The notes beneath the pieces are model-generated. The model searched no databases. It worked only from the letters and a program-made list of their open reading frames with translations, and was not told the DNA's origin. The position numbers and the translations under genes are program-made. Source: CAYXZQ01 sp964469935 (lineage in GTDB: Archaea; Nanobdellota; Nanobdellia; Woesearchaeales; DSVV01). From it: 36,530 nt of DNA. Within the stretch, counting starts at the first letter, position 1. Each line of letters starts with the position of its first letter. The DNA lies in NCBI GenBank assembly GCA_964469935.1, contig CAYXZQ010000013.1, positions 1 through 36,530 of the forward strand. The letters are read 5' to 3'. Positions 22,637-28,524 of this stretch are shown here, one piece after another.

Positions 22637-23268
22637 CCTGAACCCTGCAAAGCCGTGGCAGGCTTCGGCCTCCCCATGCAGGTGCTGCATAACCTGTAAG
22701 TGCCGTAGGTTATGAAAAATGCCGCAAAGACATCGATGCTGTAATGGACGTGCATGAGAAGGACAGTCGATGCCATCACTATTGTTGAAACCAGGAAAAA
22801 GAACCCTATCTTCCCATGCCTGAAGATAAGATAGCCCAGAAACGGGACTGCAGTGTGCCCTGAAAAGAATAGGTCGTTCGTGAAGACCAGAAGATGGAAA
22901 ACATACGGTGCCTTTACAGTTATCGCATGAGCCGGCGTACTCAGATGCGTCAGGGATATGAAGAAGCTCCTCACTATAACGAGGAAGGCGAACTGGTCCG
23001 TCATCCAGTGGAATCTCCGGATGTCATGTATTGCGAAGATGAAAAACACGGCAATGATTAAAGCATAGCCGTATATGTAGAGGAAAGACAGGTTGACGGA
23101 CGGTATGTTGTCGAGTATCAGGTCCGGCGCCACGGTGACTCCAACCTTCTCAGTGTAGGTTCCGGCGACATAATTCAGCACCAATGCCACAGCCAAAAAT
23201 ACGAGGGACAATATTATCCTCCGACTGTTTTGTCGAAACCCGGCTATCCAGCCATCTCCTTGGATCAT
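22633..23268 (-). CDS. PAP2_C / sphingomyelin-synthase-like membrane phosphotransferase or phosphatase
   Basis: A 211-residue protein with about six helices. The two active-site motifs are DLFFSGHT (132-139, with H138) and HYSIDV (175-180, with H175 and D179), which match the C-terminal motifs of the sphingomyelin synthase and PAP2_C group more closely than classical PAP2 (the usual K-x6-RP first motif is absent). Such enzymes transfer a phospho-headgroup between lipids or dephosphorylate prenyl or lipid phosphates at the outer face. Co-translation with the GT2 gene suggests lipid-carrier or glycolipid work. A TATA element (about 23359-23370, minus strand) implies a leader of about 70 bases containing an inverted repeat. 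Confidence 0.78.
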   Translation of the reverse strand: MIQGDGWIAGFRQNSRRIILSLVFLAVALVLNYVAGTYTEKVGVTVAPDLILDNIPSVNLSFLYIYGYALIIAVFFIFAIHDIRRFHWMTDQFAFLVIVRSFFISLTHLSTPAHAITVKAPYVFHLLVFTNDLFFSGHTAVPFLGYLIFRHGKIGFFFLVSTIVMASTVLLMHVHYSIDVFAAFFITYGTYRLCSTCMGRPKPATALQGSG

Positions 23269-23306
23269 ATTCGTGTTTTCCTGCTGTTTTTTCTACAGAA
23301 TCATTG

Positions 23307-23322
23307 TTGATTGAACAATCAA
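23307..23322. promoter_or_regulatory. perfect 7-2-7 inverted repeat in the PAP2-GT2 leader
   Basis: TTGATTG-AA-CAATCAA lies between the likely TATA (about 23359-23370) and the start at 23268. The two-base loop is too tight for a good RNA hairpin, so a DNA operator is more likely. Confidence 0.4.
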
Positions 23323-23408
23323 TCGAATGTCCCTGCGCAATAGAAGTCATAACATATTATATTTTAATATTGCGGTTTTAAAAGTTCCGGCTATCGCAAG
23401 ATTTATAA

Positions 23409-23429
23409 ATAGTTTGAAATTTTAACTAT
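23409..23429. promoter_or_regulatory. 21-base dyad between TATA and start of the marR-like gene
   Basis: ATAGTT-N9-AACTAT with further internal symmetry (16 of 20 non-central positions pair) follows directly on the TATA element TTTATAAA (about 23402-23409). It covers the expected transcription start of the MarR-HlyD operon, so MarR autorepression is likely. Confidence 0.55.
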
Positions 23430-23446
23430 TAAAAGTTTTAACCAAA

Positions 23447-23902
23447 ATGAGAGAAAATACCCTTGACGAGGTTTCAGGAGACATAGCTTCTTTCCTGCGG
23501 ACAGCATACCAGGGAATGGTCAAATCTGAGAAATTCCGCAGGAGATCAGGCCCCATGAACCCGAGAGTGATGGTGCTCAGGATGCTTGCTGCCGACAGCG
23601 GCATGACCATCTCAAGTATCGGCGACAAGCTCAACATCTCAAGGCCGAACATGACGGCAATCATAGGAAGCCTTATAAAGGATGGGCTTGTCAGGAGGAC
23701 ACCTGACAAGGAGGACAGGAGAAAGGTACATGTCTCAATCACTGAGAAGGGCAGGCGTTTCTCTGACAGGCTGTCGTCGACTGTCAAGGAGGCCATCAAG
23801 GAGAGGCTTGCATCCATGGACGAAAGGGAGCTCTCAGGGCTCCATGATGCCATGAAGAAGGTCAGGGAATTATACCCAGAGGGAAAGAATGAAGAAGGAT
23901 GA
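23447..23902 (+). CDS. MarR-family winged-helix regulator
   Basis: A 151-residue MarR-type protein: N-terminal dimer helix, MTISSIGDKLNISRPNMTAIIGSLIKDGLVRR (helix-turn-helix, about 45-76), the DKEDRRKVHVSITEKG wing (about 80-95) and a long C-terminal dimerisation helix. MarR proteins repress efflux or stress genes and release DNA on binding a ligand. It overlaps the HlyD-family gene by 14 bases, so that gene is the obvious target along with itself. A TATA element and a 21-base dyad precede the start. Confidence 0.9.
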   Translation: MRENTLDEVSGDIASFLRTAYQGMVKSEKFRRRSGPMNPRVMVLRMLAADSGMTISSIGDKLNISRPNMTAIIGSLIKDGLVRRTPDKEDRRKVHVSITEKGRRFSDRLSSTVKEAIKERLASMDERELSGLHDAMKKVRELYPEGKNEEG

Positions 23903-24563
23903 AGATACAGCGAACAAGACAATGAACACAGAAGAGAACCTGGTGAACAGGGTCAGGAAGCATCCTTATTTTGTGGAGATATTGGTGCTGTTGGCGCTCA
24001 TTATATTCGTAGGAGTATTCTATTACATATCCGTGACACAGAGCAGGGTGTACATCGACAAGGCACAGATAAGCGCCCCAATAGTCTCGGTAGGCACGCT
24101 CACGCCGGGGGTGCTCAATGACCTCAAGGTGGACATAGGAGACAGGGTTTCGAAGAACAAGGTGATTGCCGACATCTCCGGAAATCCCGTCACGGCAAGG
24201 ACTGACGGCGTGGTTGTAGACGTCAACAACGTCCCGGGCCAGATGCTGACAAGCCAGGACTACATAATCAAGGTGATAGATCCTAAAGAGCTCAGGCTTG
24301 TCGGGCAGGTCGAGGAGGACAAGGGCCTTGCCGACATCCATCCCGGTGAGAAGGTGATATTCACCATCGATGCGTTCGGCTCGGAGAAATACGAAGGGTT
24401 CGTGGAGATGGTCGTCCCGACGTCCCGGGCATCCGACATAGTCTTCAGCATCTCGGACAAGAGGCAGGAGAACGTATTCAATGTCATAGTCAAATACGAC
24501 TACCGCAACTATCCCGAGCTAAACAACGGGATGTCTGCCAAGATGTGGGTCTACAAGAATTGA
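23889..24563 (+). CDS. HlyD/EmrA-like membrane-anchored adaptor protein
   Basis: A 224-residue protein. A polar N-terminus and single membrane helix (about 31-49) are followed by a split biotinyl-lipoyl-like domain (SAPIVSVGTLTPGVLNDLKVDIGDRVSKNKVIADI and TARTDGVVVDV) and a beta-barrel domain (LRLVGQVEEDKG, HPGEKVIFTIDAFG). This is the periplasmic-adaptor fold, but short: the alpha-helical hairpin that reaches an outer-membrane channel is missing. Start ATG 23889 lies within the marR-like gene after GAGGGA. In operons like emrRAB an MFS pump follows; here none does, the next gene being convergent. It may work with a distant ABC or MFS exporter. Confidence 0.8.
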   Translation: MKKDEDTANKTMNTEENLVNRVRKHPYFVEILVLLALIIFVGVFYYISVTQSRVYIDKAQISAPIVSVGTLTPGVLNDLKVDIGDRVSKNKVIADISGNPVTARTDGVVVDVNNVPGQMLTSQDYIIKVIDPKELRLVGQVEEDKGLADIHPGEKVIFTIDAFGSEKYEGFVEMVVPTSRASDIVFSISDKRQENVFNVIVKYDYRNYPELNNGMSAKMWVYKN

Positions 24564-24584
24564 AGATGTATCAGAACATCCTCA

Positions 24585-24863
24585 TCATGCCAGGTCATAG
24601 GAGTCGACGAAATTCCTGATGATCTTGTAGTCACGGATGTAGTTGTAGCCTTTCTCGGTGAGCTCGAAATATTTCCTTCCTTTCTTTGCCGACTTCTCCA
24701 GTATGAAACCCTTGGATATGAGCTCCGACATGTACTCGGTGAGCATCTGATGGGAGAGGTTGGACTTGTATAGTATGTAGGTGGGCTTGACGTCGCCCCT
24801 CTTCTCCTGAATCGCCTTCAGGATGTCATGGATTATTTCCAGCCGGTCTCTCTTTCTGCTCAT
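24585..24863 (-). CDS. archaeal winged-helix regulator (HTH_45-like)
   Basis: A 92-residue protein, entirely one winged helix: RDRLEIIHDILKAI opening, KPTYILYKSNLSHQMLTEYMSELISKGFI core and a KKGRKYFELTEKGYNYIRDY end. This is the standard pattern of the archaeal PF14947-type wHTH. The ATG overlaps the upstream membrane-protein stop by four bases (ATGA), so it is translationally coupled. It may be a regulator controlled by the membrane protein, as such pairs often are; target genes are unknown. Confidence 0.82.
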   Translation of the reverse strand: MSRKRDRLEIIHDILKAIQEKRGDVKPTYILYKSNLSHQMLTEYMSELISKGFILEKSAKKGRKYFELTEKGYNYIRDYKIIRNFVDSYDLA

Positions 24864-25522
24864 TTTTTCAGCACCAGGTAAAGGTTTGCAAGTATGAACG
24901 TATAAGCCAAAAATTCAAGGACATAGGCGATGACATAGAACATCTCGTAATTTTCCGCAATCAAAAAATGCACACTGCTGAAAAGCAGGAATAGGAATGC
25001 GACCACGACAAGGAGCGACCTGAGCTGCCTGTTCTTCTGGTAATTGTCAGCGTAGTACCATGTTATGAATATGAGGTATATCGAGGACAGGAGGTAAAAG
25101 ACAAAGATAGGGTTGATGCTCAAAAATATCACGAGCAGGGACGTTATCAACAGGAGCCAAAGCACCCTCCTGTTCTCTGTCCTGATGGTCAGGTATACGA
25201 GGATCACGAAACCTATGATCTTGAAGAACATGTGGGCATATGCGCCCAGGGCATTGAAGATCTCGACGGACTCTATGCTCACTGCCCTGCATACCGACTC
25301 GGCCGTCCTAGTGATTATCAGGTAGTTGAACACTGATTCGATAAGGTAAGAGAGACCTATGAACAGGAATGCAAGTGAGAAGAATTTTATCTGCCTCTGG
25401 TCGGTTTTCCAGTACAGCCTGACCGCAAATATTGCGATAACCAGGGAGATTACTGCAAAGACAATCTCCAGCCCGACATCATAGCCGTTGAACCAGAAAG
25501 GGGACATGCAGGTATATGCCAT
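24860..25522 (-). CDS. seven-helix membrane protein coupled to a winged-helix regulator
   Basis: A 220-residue protein with about seven hydrophobic segments: after a short external N-terminus (MSPFWFNGYD) come helices at about residues 18-36, 45-66, 88-110, 115-135, 136-155, 167-187 and 193-213. ATG 25522 is chosen because the TATA element (about 25543-25552, minus strand) lies 21-30 bases away; an in-frame ATG at 25537 is too close. The seven-helix form and tight coupling to a DNA-binding protein suggest a sensor, though no ligand-binding signature is visible. No family recognised. Confidence 0.6.
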   Translation of the reverse strand: MAYTCMSPFWFNGYDVGLEIVFAVISLVIAIFAVRLYWKTDQRQIKFFSLAFLFIGLSYLIESVFNYLIITRTAESVCRAVSIESVEIFNALGAYAHMFFKIIGFVILVYLTIRTENRRVLWLLLITSLLVIFLSINPIFVFYLLSSIYLIFITWYYADNYQKNRQLRSLLVVVAFLFLLFSSVHFLIAENYEMFYVIAYVLEFLAYTFILANLYLVLKK

Positions 25523-25708
25523 GAGAGAGGAAATCATATGGATATTTTTAAAGGTTCTGGAAAAGGGGAGGCGCTCTCAAAACGGTAACCAGCCATAATT
25601 CGATAGGTAATTTATGGAAATCCCCAACTTCGGTTTTTAAATTTTTTGTATTCCTCCTACCTAAGTGATTTATAAAAGATATGCTTTACAATAGATATTA
25701 TACAGGAT

Positions 25709-25737
25709 ACATATGATATGTTCCTGACTAAATAGTC
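25709..25737. promoter_or_regulatory. two adjacent dyads in the leader of the SHOCT/cupredoxin cluster
   Basis: ACATAT-G-ATATGT (25709-25721, perfect 6-1-6) and GACTA-AA-TAGTC (25726-25737, perfect 5-2-5) lie about 35-60 bases downstream of a TATA element (TTTATAAAAG, about 25668-25677) and 50-80 bases before ATG 25788. They may be operators or hairpins in a leader of about 90 bases, unusually long for this window. Bases 25538-25667 hold the divergent promoter of the gene starting at 25522 and no gene. Confidence 0.4.
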
Positions 25738-25787
25738 GAACTAAACACTCTGTCAAAACTTGGCAAGAAAATCTGGAGGTGGTTGAG

Positions 25788-26012
25788 ATGTATTATTTCG
25801 GACACATGGGAATGGGATATTTCGGACTCTTCGGGTGGATCTGGATAATCCTCTTCTGGGCAGCAGTGATATGGTTCATAGTATGGCTTGCGACCAGGAC
25901 AAGAACCCCGGAGGCCAAAGGCAGCCACATCGACATACTGAAGGAAAGGTATGCCAGGGGCGAAATCACGAAAAAGCAGTTCGAGGAGATGAAGGAAGAC
26001 CTCTCAAAATGA
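25788..26012 (+). CDS. small SHOCT-domain membrane protein
   Basis: A 74-residue protein. A short Met/Gly/aromatic N-terminus (MYYFGHMGMGYFG) precedes a membrane helix (about 15-36); a basic linker and the C-terminal SHOCT motif (about 47-72; IDILKERYARGEITKKQFEEMKEDL) follow. The start is set by GGAGGTGG before ATG 25788. The SHOCT module is a short oligomerisation or targeting tail of unknown detail. A second SHOCT protein with a near-identical tail occurs at the far end of this cluster (27582-28253). Next genes follow closely, suggesting one operon. Confidence 0.8.
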   Translation: MYYFGHMGMGYFGLFGWIWIILFWAAVIWFIVWLATRTRTPEAKGSHIDILKERYARGEITKKQFEEMKEDLSK

Positions 26013-26070
26013 ACAGGTTTCCTATAAGTTGCATCAGAACCAATGAAGTTGCGATGCAGGAGGCAAAGAA

Positions 26071-26631
26071 ATGAAAGAAGGAAAGATCAGGATAATCGGA
26101 ATAGCAGGCAGCCTGAGGAAGGGCTCATACAACAAGTCGATACTTAAAGCTGCAAAAGAGGCATGCCAGGAGGAGGCTGAGATAGAGATAGTCGAGATAG
26201 GCTGGCTTCCACTGTTCAACCAGGACATGGAGAAAAACATGCCTAAGGACGTGTTGGAGTTCAAGGAGAAGGTTAAGAAGGCAGATGCTGTCCTCTTTGT
26301 GACCCCTGAGTACAACTATTCAGTACCGGGAGTGCTCAAGAACGCGATAGACTGGCTCTCGAGGCCCTACGGAAACAACAGCCTTGAAGGAAAGCCGGCA
26401 GGCATCATGAGCGCAGCCATCGGGATGCTGGGTGGAGCGAGGGCGCAGTATCATCTGAGGCAGTCGATGGTGTTCCTCGACATGAGGCCTATGAACATGC
26501 CGGAGTTCATGGTATCTTTTGCGGGCGACAAGATAGACGAGAACGGAAAGCTCAAGGACGAGGAGACCAGACAAAAGCTGAAGGATTACATGGCGGCTTT
26601 CATTGACTGGATCAAGAAGCAAAGAGCATAG
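26071..26631 (+). CDS. NADPH-dependent FMN reductase (ChrR/YieF-like)
   Basis: A 186-residue flavodoxin-like protein: GIAGSLRKGSYNK phosphate loop (about 10-22), TPEYNYSVPGVLKNAIDWLSRP (about 76-97, the family signature), and a GMLGGARAQYHLRQ stretch (about 117-130). Relatives reduce quinones, chromate or azo compounds by two electrons using NADPH and FMN, limiting radical formation. GGAGGCAAAGAA before ATG 26071 fixes the start. It is second in a cluster with cupredoxin and DUF302 proteins; a stress-related quinone or metal reductase is likely, with the substrate unproved. Confidence 0.9.
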   Translation: MKEGKIRIIGIAGSLRKGSYNKSILKAAKEACQEEAEIEIVEIGWLPLFNQDMEKNMPKDVLEFKEKVKKADAVLFVTPEYNYSVPGVLKNAIDWLSRPYGNNSLEGKPAGIMSAAIGMLGGARAQYHLRQSMVFLDMRPMNMPEFMVSFAGDKIDENGKLKDEETRQKLKDYMAAFIDWIKKQRA

Positions 26632-26643
26632 GAGGTGAATAAG

Positions 26644-27120
26644 ATGAGGCAATTTTTGATTGCCTTCGGGATCCTGGCGGTATTGCTGGTTGCCGGGTGC
26701 GCGACGCAGCAGGCGGGTACGGAAACACAGACACCTGCAGTAGGAGGCCAGGGCCAGAACCAGCCAATGATACCTGCCAACAGCAGCCAGGGAGCAGGAC
26801 AACAGCAGGCATCTTCGACAGGAGGGGGAGTGCGGAACCAGCCGATGATACCGGCGCCGGGAAGCGCAAGCAAGACGGCAAAAGTGACCATCCAGAACTT
26901 CGCTTATTCCCCGGCTGACATCACAGTGCAGAAGGGCACGACAGTCACGTGGACGAACCTTGACTCGGTCCAGCATACTGTGACGTCGGATACAGGGCTC
27001 TTCGACTCGGGCAGGCTCTCGCAGGACCAGACATGGAGCTACACATTCAACAATGCAGGGACCTTCTCATACCACTGCACCATACACCCATACATGAAAG
27101 GCACGGTGACTGTACAATGA
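26644..27120 (+). CDS. lipoprotein blue-copper cupredoxin
   Basis: A 158-residue protein. A lipoprotein signal ends in LVAG-C19; a Gln/Thr/Pro-rich linker (about 20-75) contains a duplicated NQPMIP element; the cupredoxin domain (about 78-158) has type 1 copper ligands H111 (SVQHTV), C145 (YHCTIHP), H148 and M151. It would sit on the outer face of the membrane and carry single electrons or bind copper. GGAGGTG before ATG 26644 decides against an in-frame GTG at 26635. It overlaps the DUF302 gene by four bases. A second, differently built cupredoxin lipoprotein lies at 32180-32590. Confidence 0.93.
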   Translation: MRQFLIAFGILAVLLVAGCATQQAGTETQTPAVGGQGQNQPMIPANSSQGAGQQQASSTGGGVRNQPMIPAPGSASKTAKVTIQNFAYSPADITVQKGTTVTWTNLDSVQHTVTSDTGLFDSGRLSQDQTWSYTFNNAGTFSYHCTIHPYMKGTVTVQ

Positions 27121-27512
27121 GCAGCCAAAACATGTATGGTTATGGAAAAGAGACAGGCCTGGACTTTGATTACTCTGTTAAAAAGGCGAAAGAGGAGCTG
27201 AAGAAGGAAGGCTTCGGCGTGCTGACAGAGATAGACATGCAGGCGACGTTCAAGAAAAAGCTCGGCGTGGATTCGGGAAGATACATCATCCTCGGAGCGT
27301 GCAACCCGCCCCATGCCTACAAGGCCCTTCAGGCAGAGAATGAGATAGGTCTCATGCTTCCATGCAACGTCATAGTCTATGAGCATGATGGGAAAACGAG
27401 GGTATCGGCGATACTGCCTACTGTTGCGATGGGGATGACAGACAACAAGGAGCTGTCCAATGTCGCTGAGGAGATAGAGTCAAGGCTCAGGCGGGCGGTC
27501 GATGCTGTTTGA
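27117..27512 (+). CDS. DUF302-family protein
   Basis: A 131-residue protein with the DUF302 signature: DFDYSVKKAKEELKKEGFGVLTEID (about 15-39), FKKKLGVD, LGACNPPHAYKALQAE (about 59-74), IGLMLPCNVIVYE (about 77-89). The conserved cysteines C62 and C83 and the ACNP segment could bind a metal or heme-like ligand, but the family's role is not firmly known; it often occurs near sulfur- or copper-related genes. The ATG overlaps the cupredoxin stop (ATGA), so they are co-translated. No signal peptide is visible, so it is probably cytoplasmic. Confidence 0.88.
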   Translation: MSSQNMYGYGKETGLDFDYSVKKAKEELKKEGFGVLTEIDMQATFKKKLGVDSGRYIILGACNPPHAYKALQAENEIGLMLPCNVIVYEHDGKTRVSAILPTVAMGMTDNKELSNVAEEIESRLRRAVDAV

Positions 27513-27581
27513 ACCGTTAAGCACAGATTATAAATAAATTGATGCCTTTCACTAAGCCATCAATCAAAGGAGGCGATGGAT

Positions 27582-28253
27582 ATGAAAATAAATACTATCT
27601 TGCCCGAGATAGCAATATTGATATTATTTATGCTCTCTTTGATTCCTGTTGCAGGTGCGCAGTCTGAGCAGGAAAATTTCTCCCAGGCGCAGGCGATAAT
27701 CAACCAGAGGGTGCCGTACGACCAGCTGACTGACGACCAGTTCGCTCTACTCGGCGATTACTTCATGGAACTCATGGCGGGAAGCAACCACGAGTACATG
27801 GACCAGATGATGGGCGGCGAGGGCTCTGCAAGCCTGAGGCAGGCGCACATCAACATGGGGATGAGATTCTACCAGGAATACCTGGACACAGGACAGATAC
27901 AGCAGGGCGGGATGATGGGCTACGGAATGATGGGTGGTTATCCGGAGGATGCTGAGCCACAGGCAGGAATGAATTATGGCAAGAACTATGCAAACTACGG
28001 GATGATGGGTGCTGGCGCAGGATACATGATGCTCCCCGGATACGGTAGCTACTTCTGGGGTCTCGGCGTCATCGGATTCCTTCTGCTGATTGCAGTCGTC
28101 GTGTTTGCTGTCTGGATCATATTGAGGATGGCCGGGGTAGGCAGGCACAGGAGAGAGCAGGGGCCTGTGGACATACTCAACACAAGGTATGCAAAGGGCG
28201 AGTTGAAAAAGAGGGATTATGAGAAGATGAAAAAAGAAATCAAGGAGTCATAA
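27582..28253 (+). CDS. secreted/membrane SHOCT protein with Met-rich region
   Basis: A 223-residue protein. A signal peptide (about 1-27, ending AGAQ) and a polar helical external domain (about 28-105) are followed by a Met/Gly/Tyr-rich stretch with repeated GMMG/GYGMMGGY units (about 107-150), a membrane helix (about 160-185) and a C-terminal SHOCT tail (about 196-221; VDILNTRYAKGELKKRDYEKMKKEI) like the one at 25788-26012. Repeated Met clusters outside the membrane are typical of Cu(I) handling; this is inferred, not shown. ATG 27582 is preferred over 27576 because AGGAGG is 8 rather than 2 bases away. It follows DUF302 after 69 bases and precedes a tiny Cys-rich gene. Confidence 0.78.
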   Translation: MKINTILPEIAILILFMLSLIPVAGAQSEQENFSQAQAIINQRVPYDQLTDDQFALLGDYFMELMAGSNHEYMDQMMGGEGSASLRQAHINMGMRFYQEYLDTGQIQQGGMMGYGMMGGYPEDAEPQAGMNYGKNYANYGMMGAGAGYMMLPGYGSYFWGLGVIGFLLLIAVVVFAVWIILRMAGVGRHRREQGPVDILNTRYAKGELKKRDYEKMKKEIKES

Positions 28254-28255
28254 AG

Positions 28256-28417
28256 ATGGTAAAAAGATTCAATAAGGATGGTGTGACATACTTTGAGTGC
28301 GGCGAATGCGGGCTTGATTACGAGGAAGAGGAGCTTGCAGAGAGGTGCGAGGTGTACTGCAGGGCGCATCACGCCTGCAGCCTGGAGATATCAGAGCTTT
28401 CTATAATGATTTTATAA
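28256..28417 (+). CDS. 53-residue Cys-rich zinc-ribbon-like protein
   Basis: A short open frame starts two bases after the SHOCT gene stop. Its 53 residues contain C15-x2-C18 (ECGEC), C31-x3-C35 (CEVYC), H38/H39 and C41 (HHAC), with acidic helices between. The five Cys and paired His could bind one or two metals, as in small zinc-ribbon or metallochaperone proteins. The tight spacing suggests the last gene of the SHOCT/cupredoxin operon. A link to copper or zinc buffering is inferred from location. Confidence 0.6.
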   Translation: MVKRFNKDGVTYFECGECGLDYEEEELAERCEVYCRAHHACSLEISELSIMIL

Positions 28418-28474
28418 TGATTTGATGCAGACATTGGAACATATGGAGCACACAGAGAGAAATACTAGGAAAAA

Positions 28475-28483
28475 TTTTAAATA
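28475..28483 (+). promoter_or_regulatory. TATA box of the MFS transporter gene
   Basis: TTTTAAATA lies about 42-50 bases before ATG 28525; a leader of roughly 20 bases with GAAGGT at 28515-28520 follows. Confidence 0.45.
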
Positions 28484-28524
28484 AGCCTGCAGTCATCTTC
28501 TTGTTCTTGTAATAGAAGGTCAAC

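Noticed and set aside
26320..26976. Minus-strand open frame of 218 residues opposite the FMN reductase and cupredoxin genes
   Set aside because: Both plus-strand genes have clear motifs and ribosome sites; the antisense frame is low-complexity Cys/Arg/Leu.
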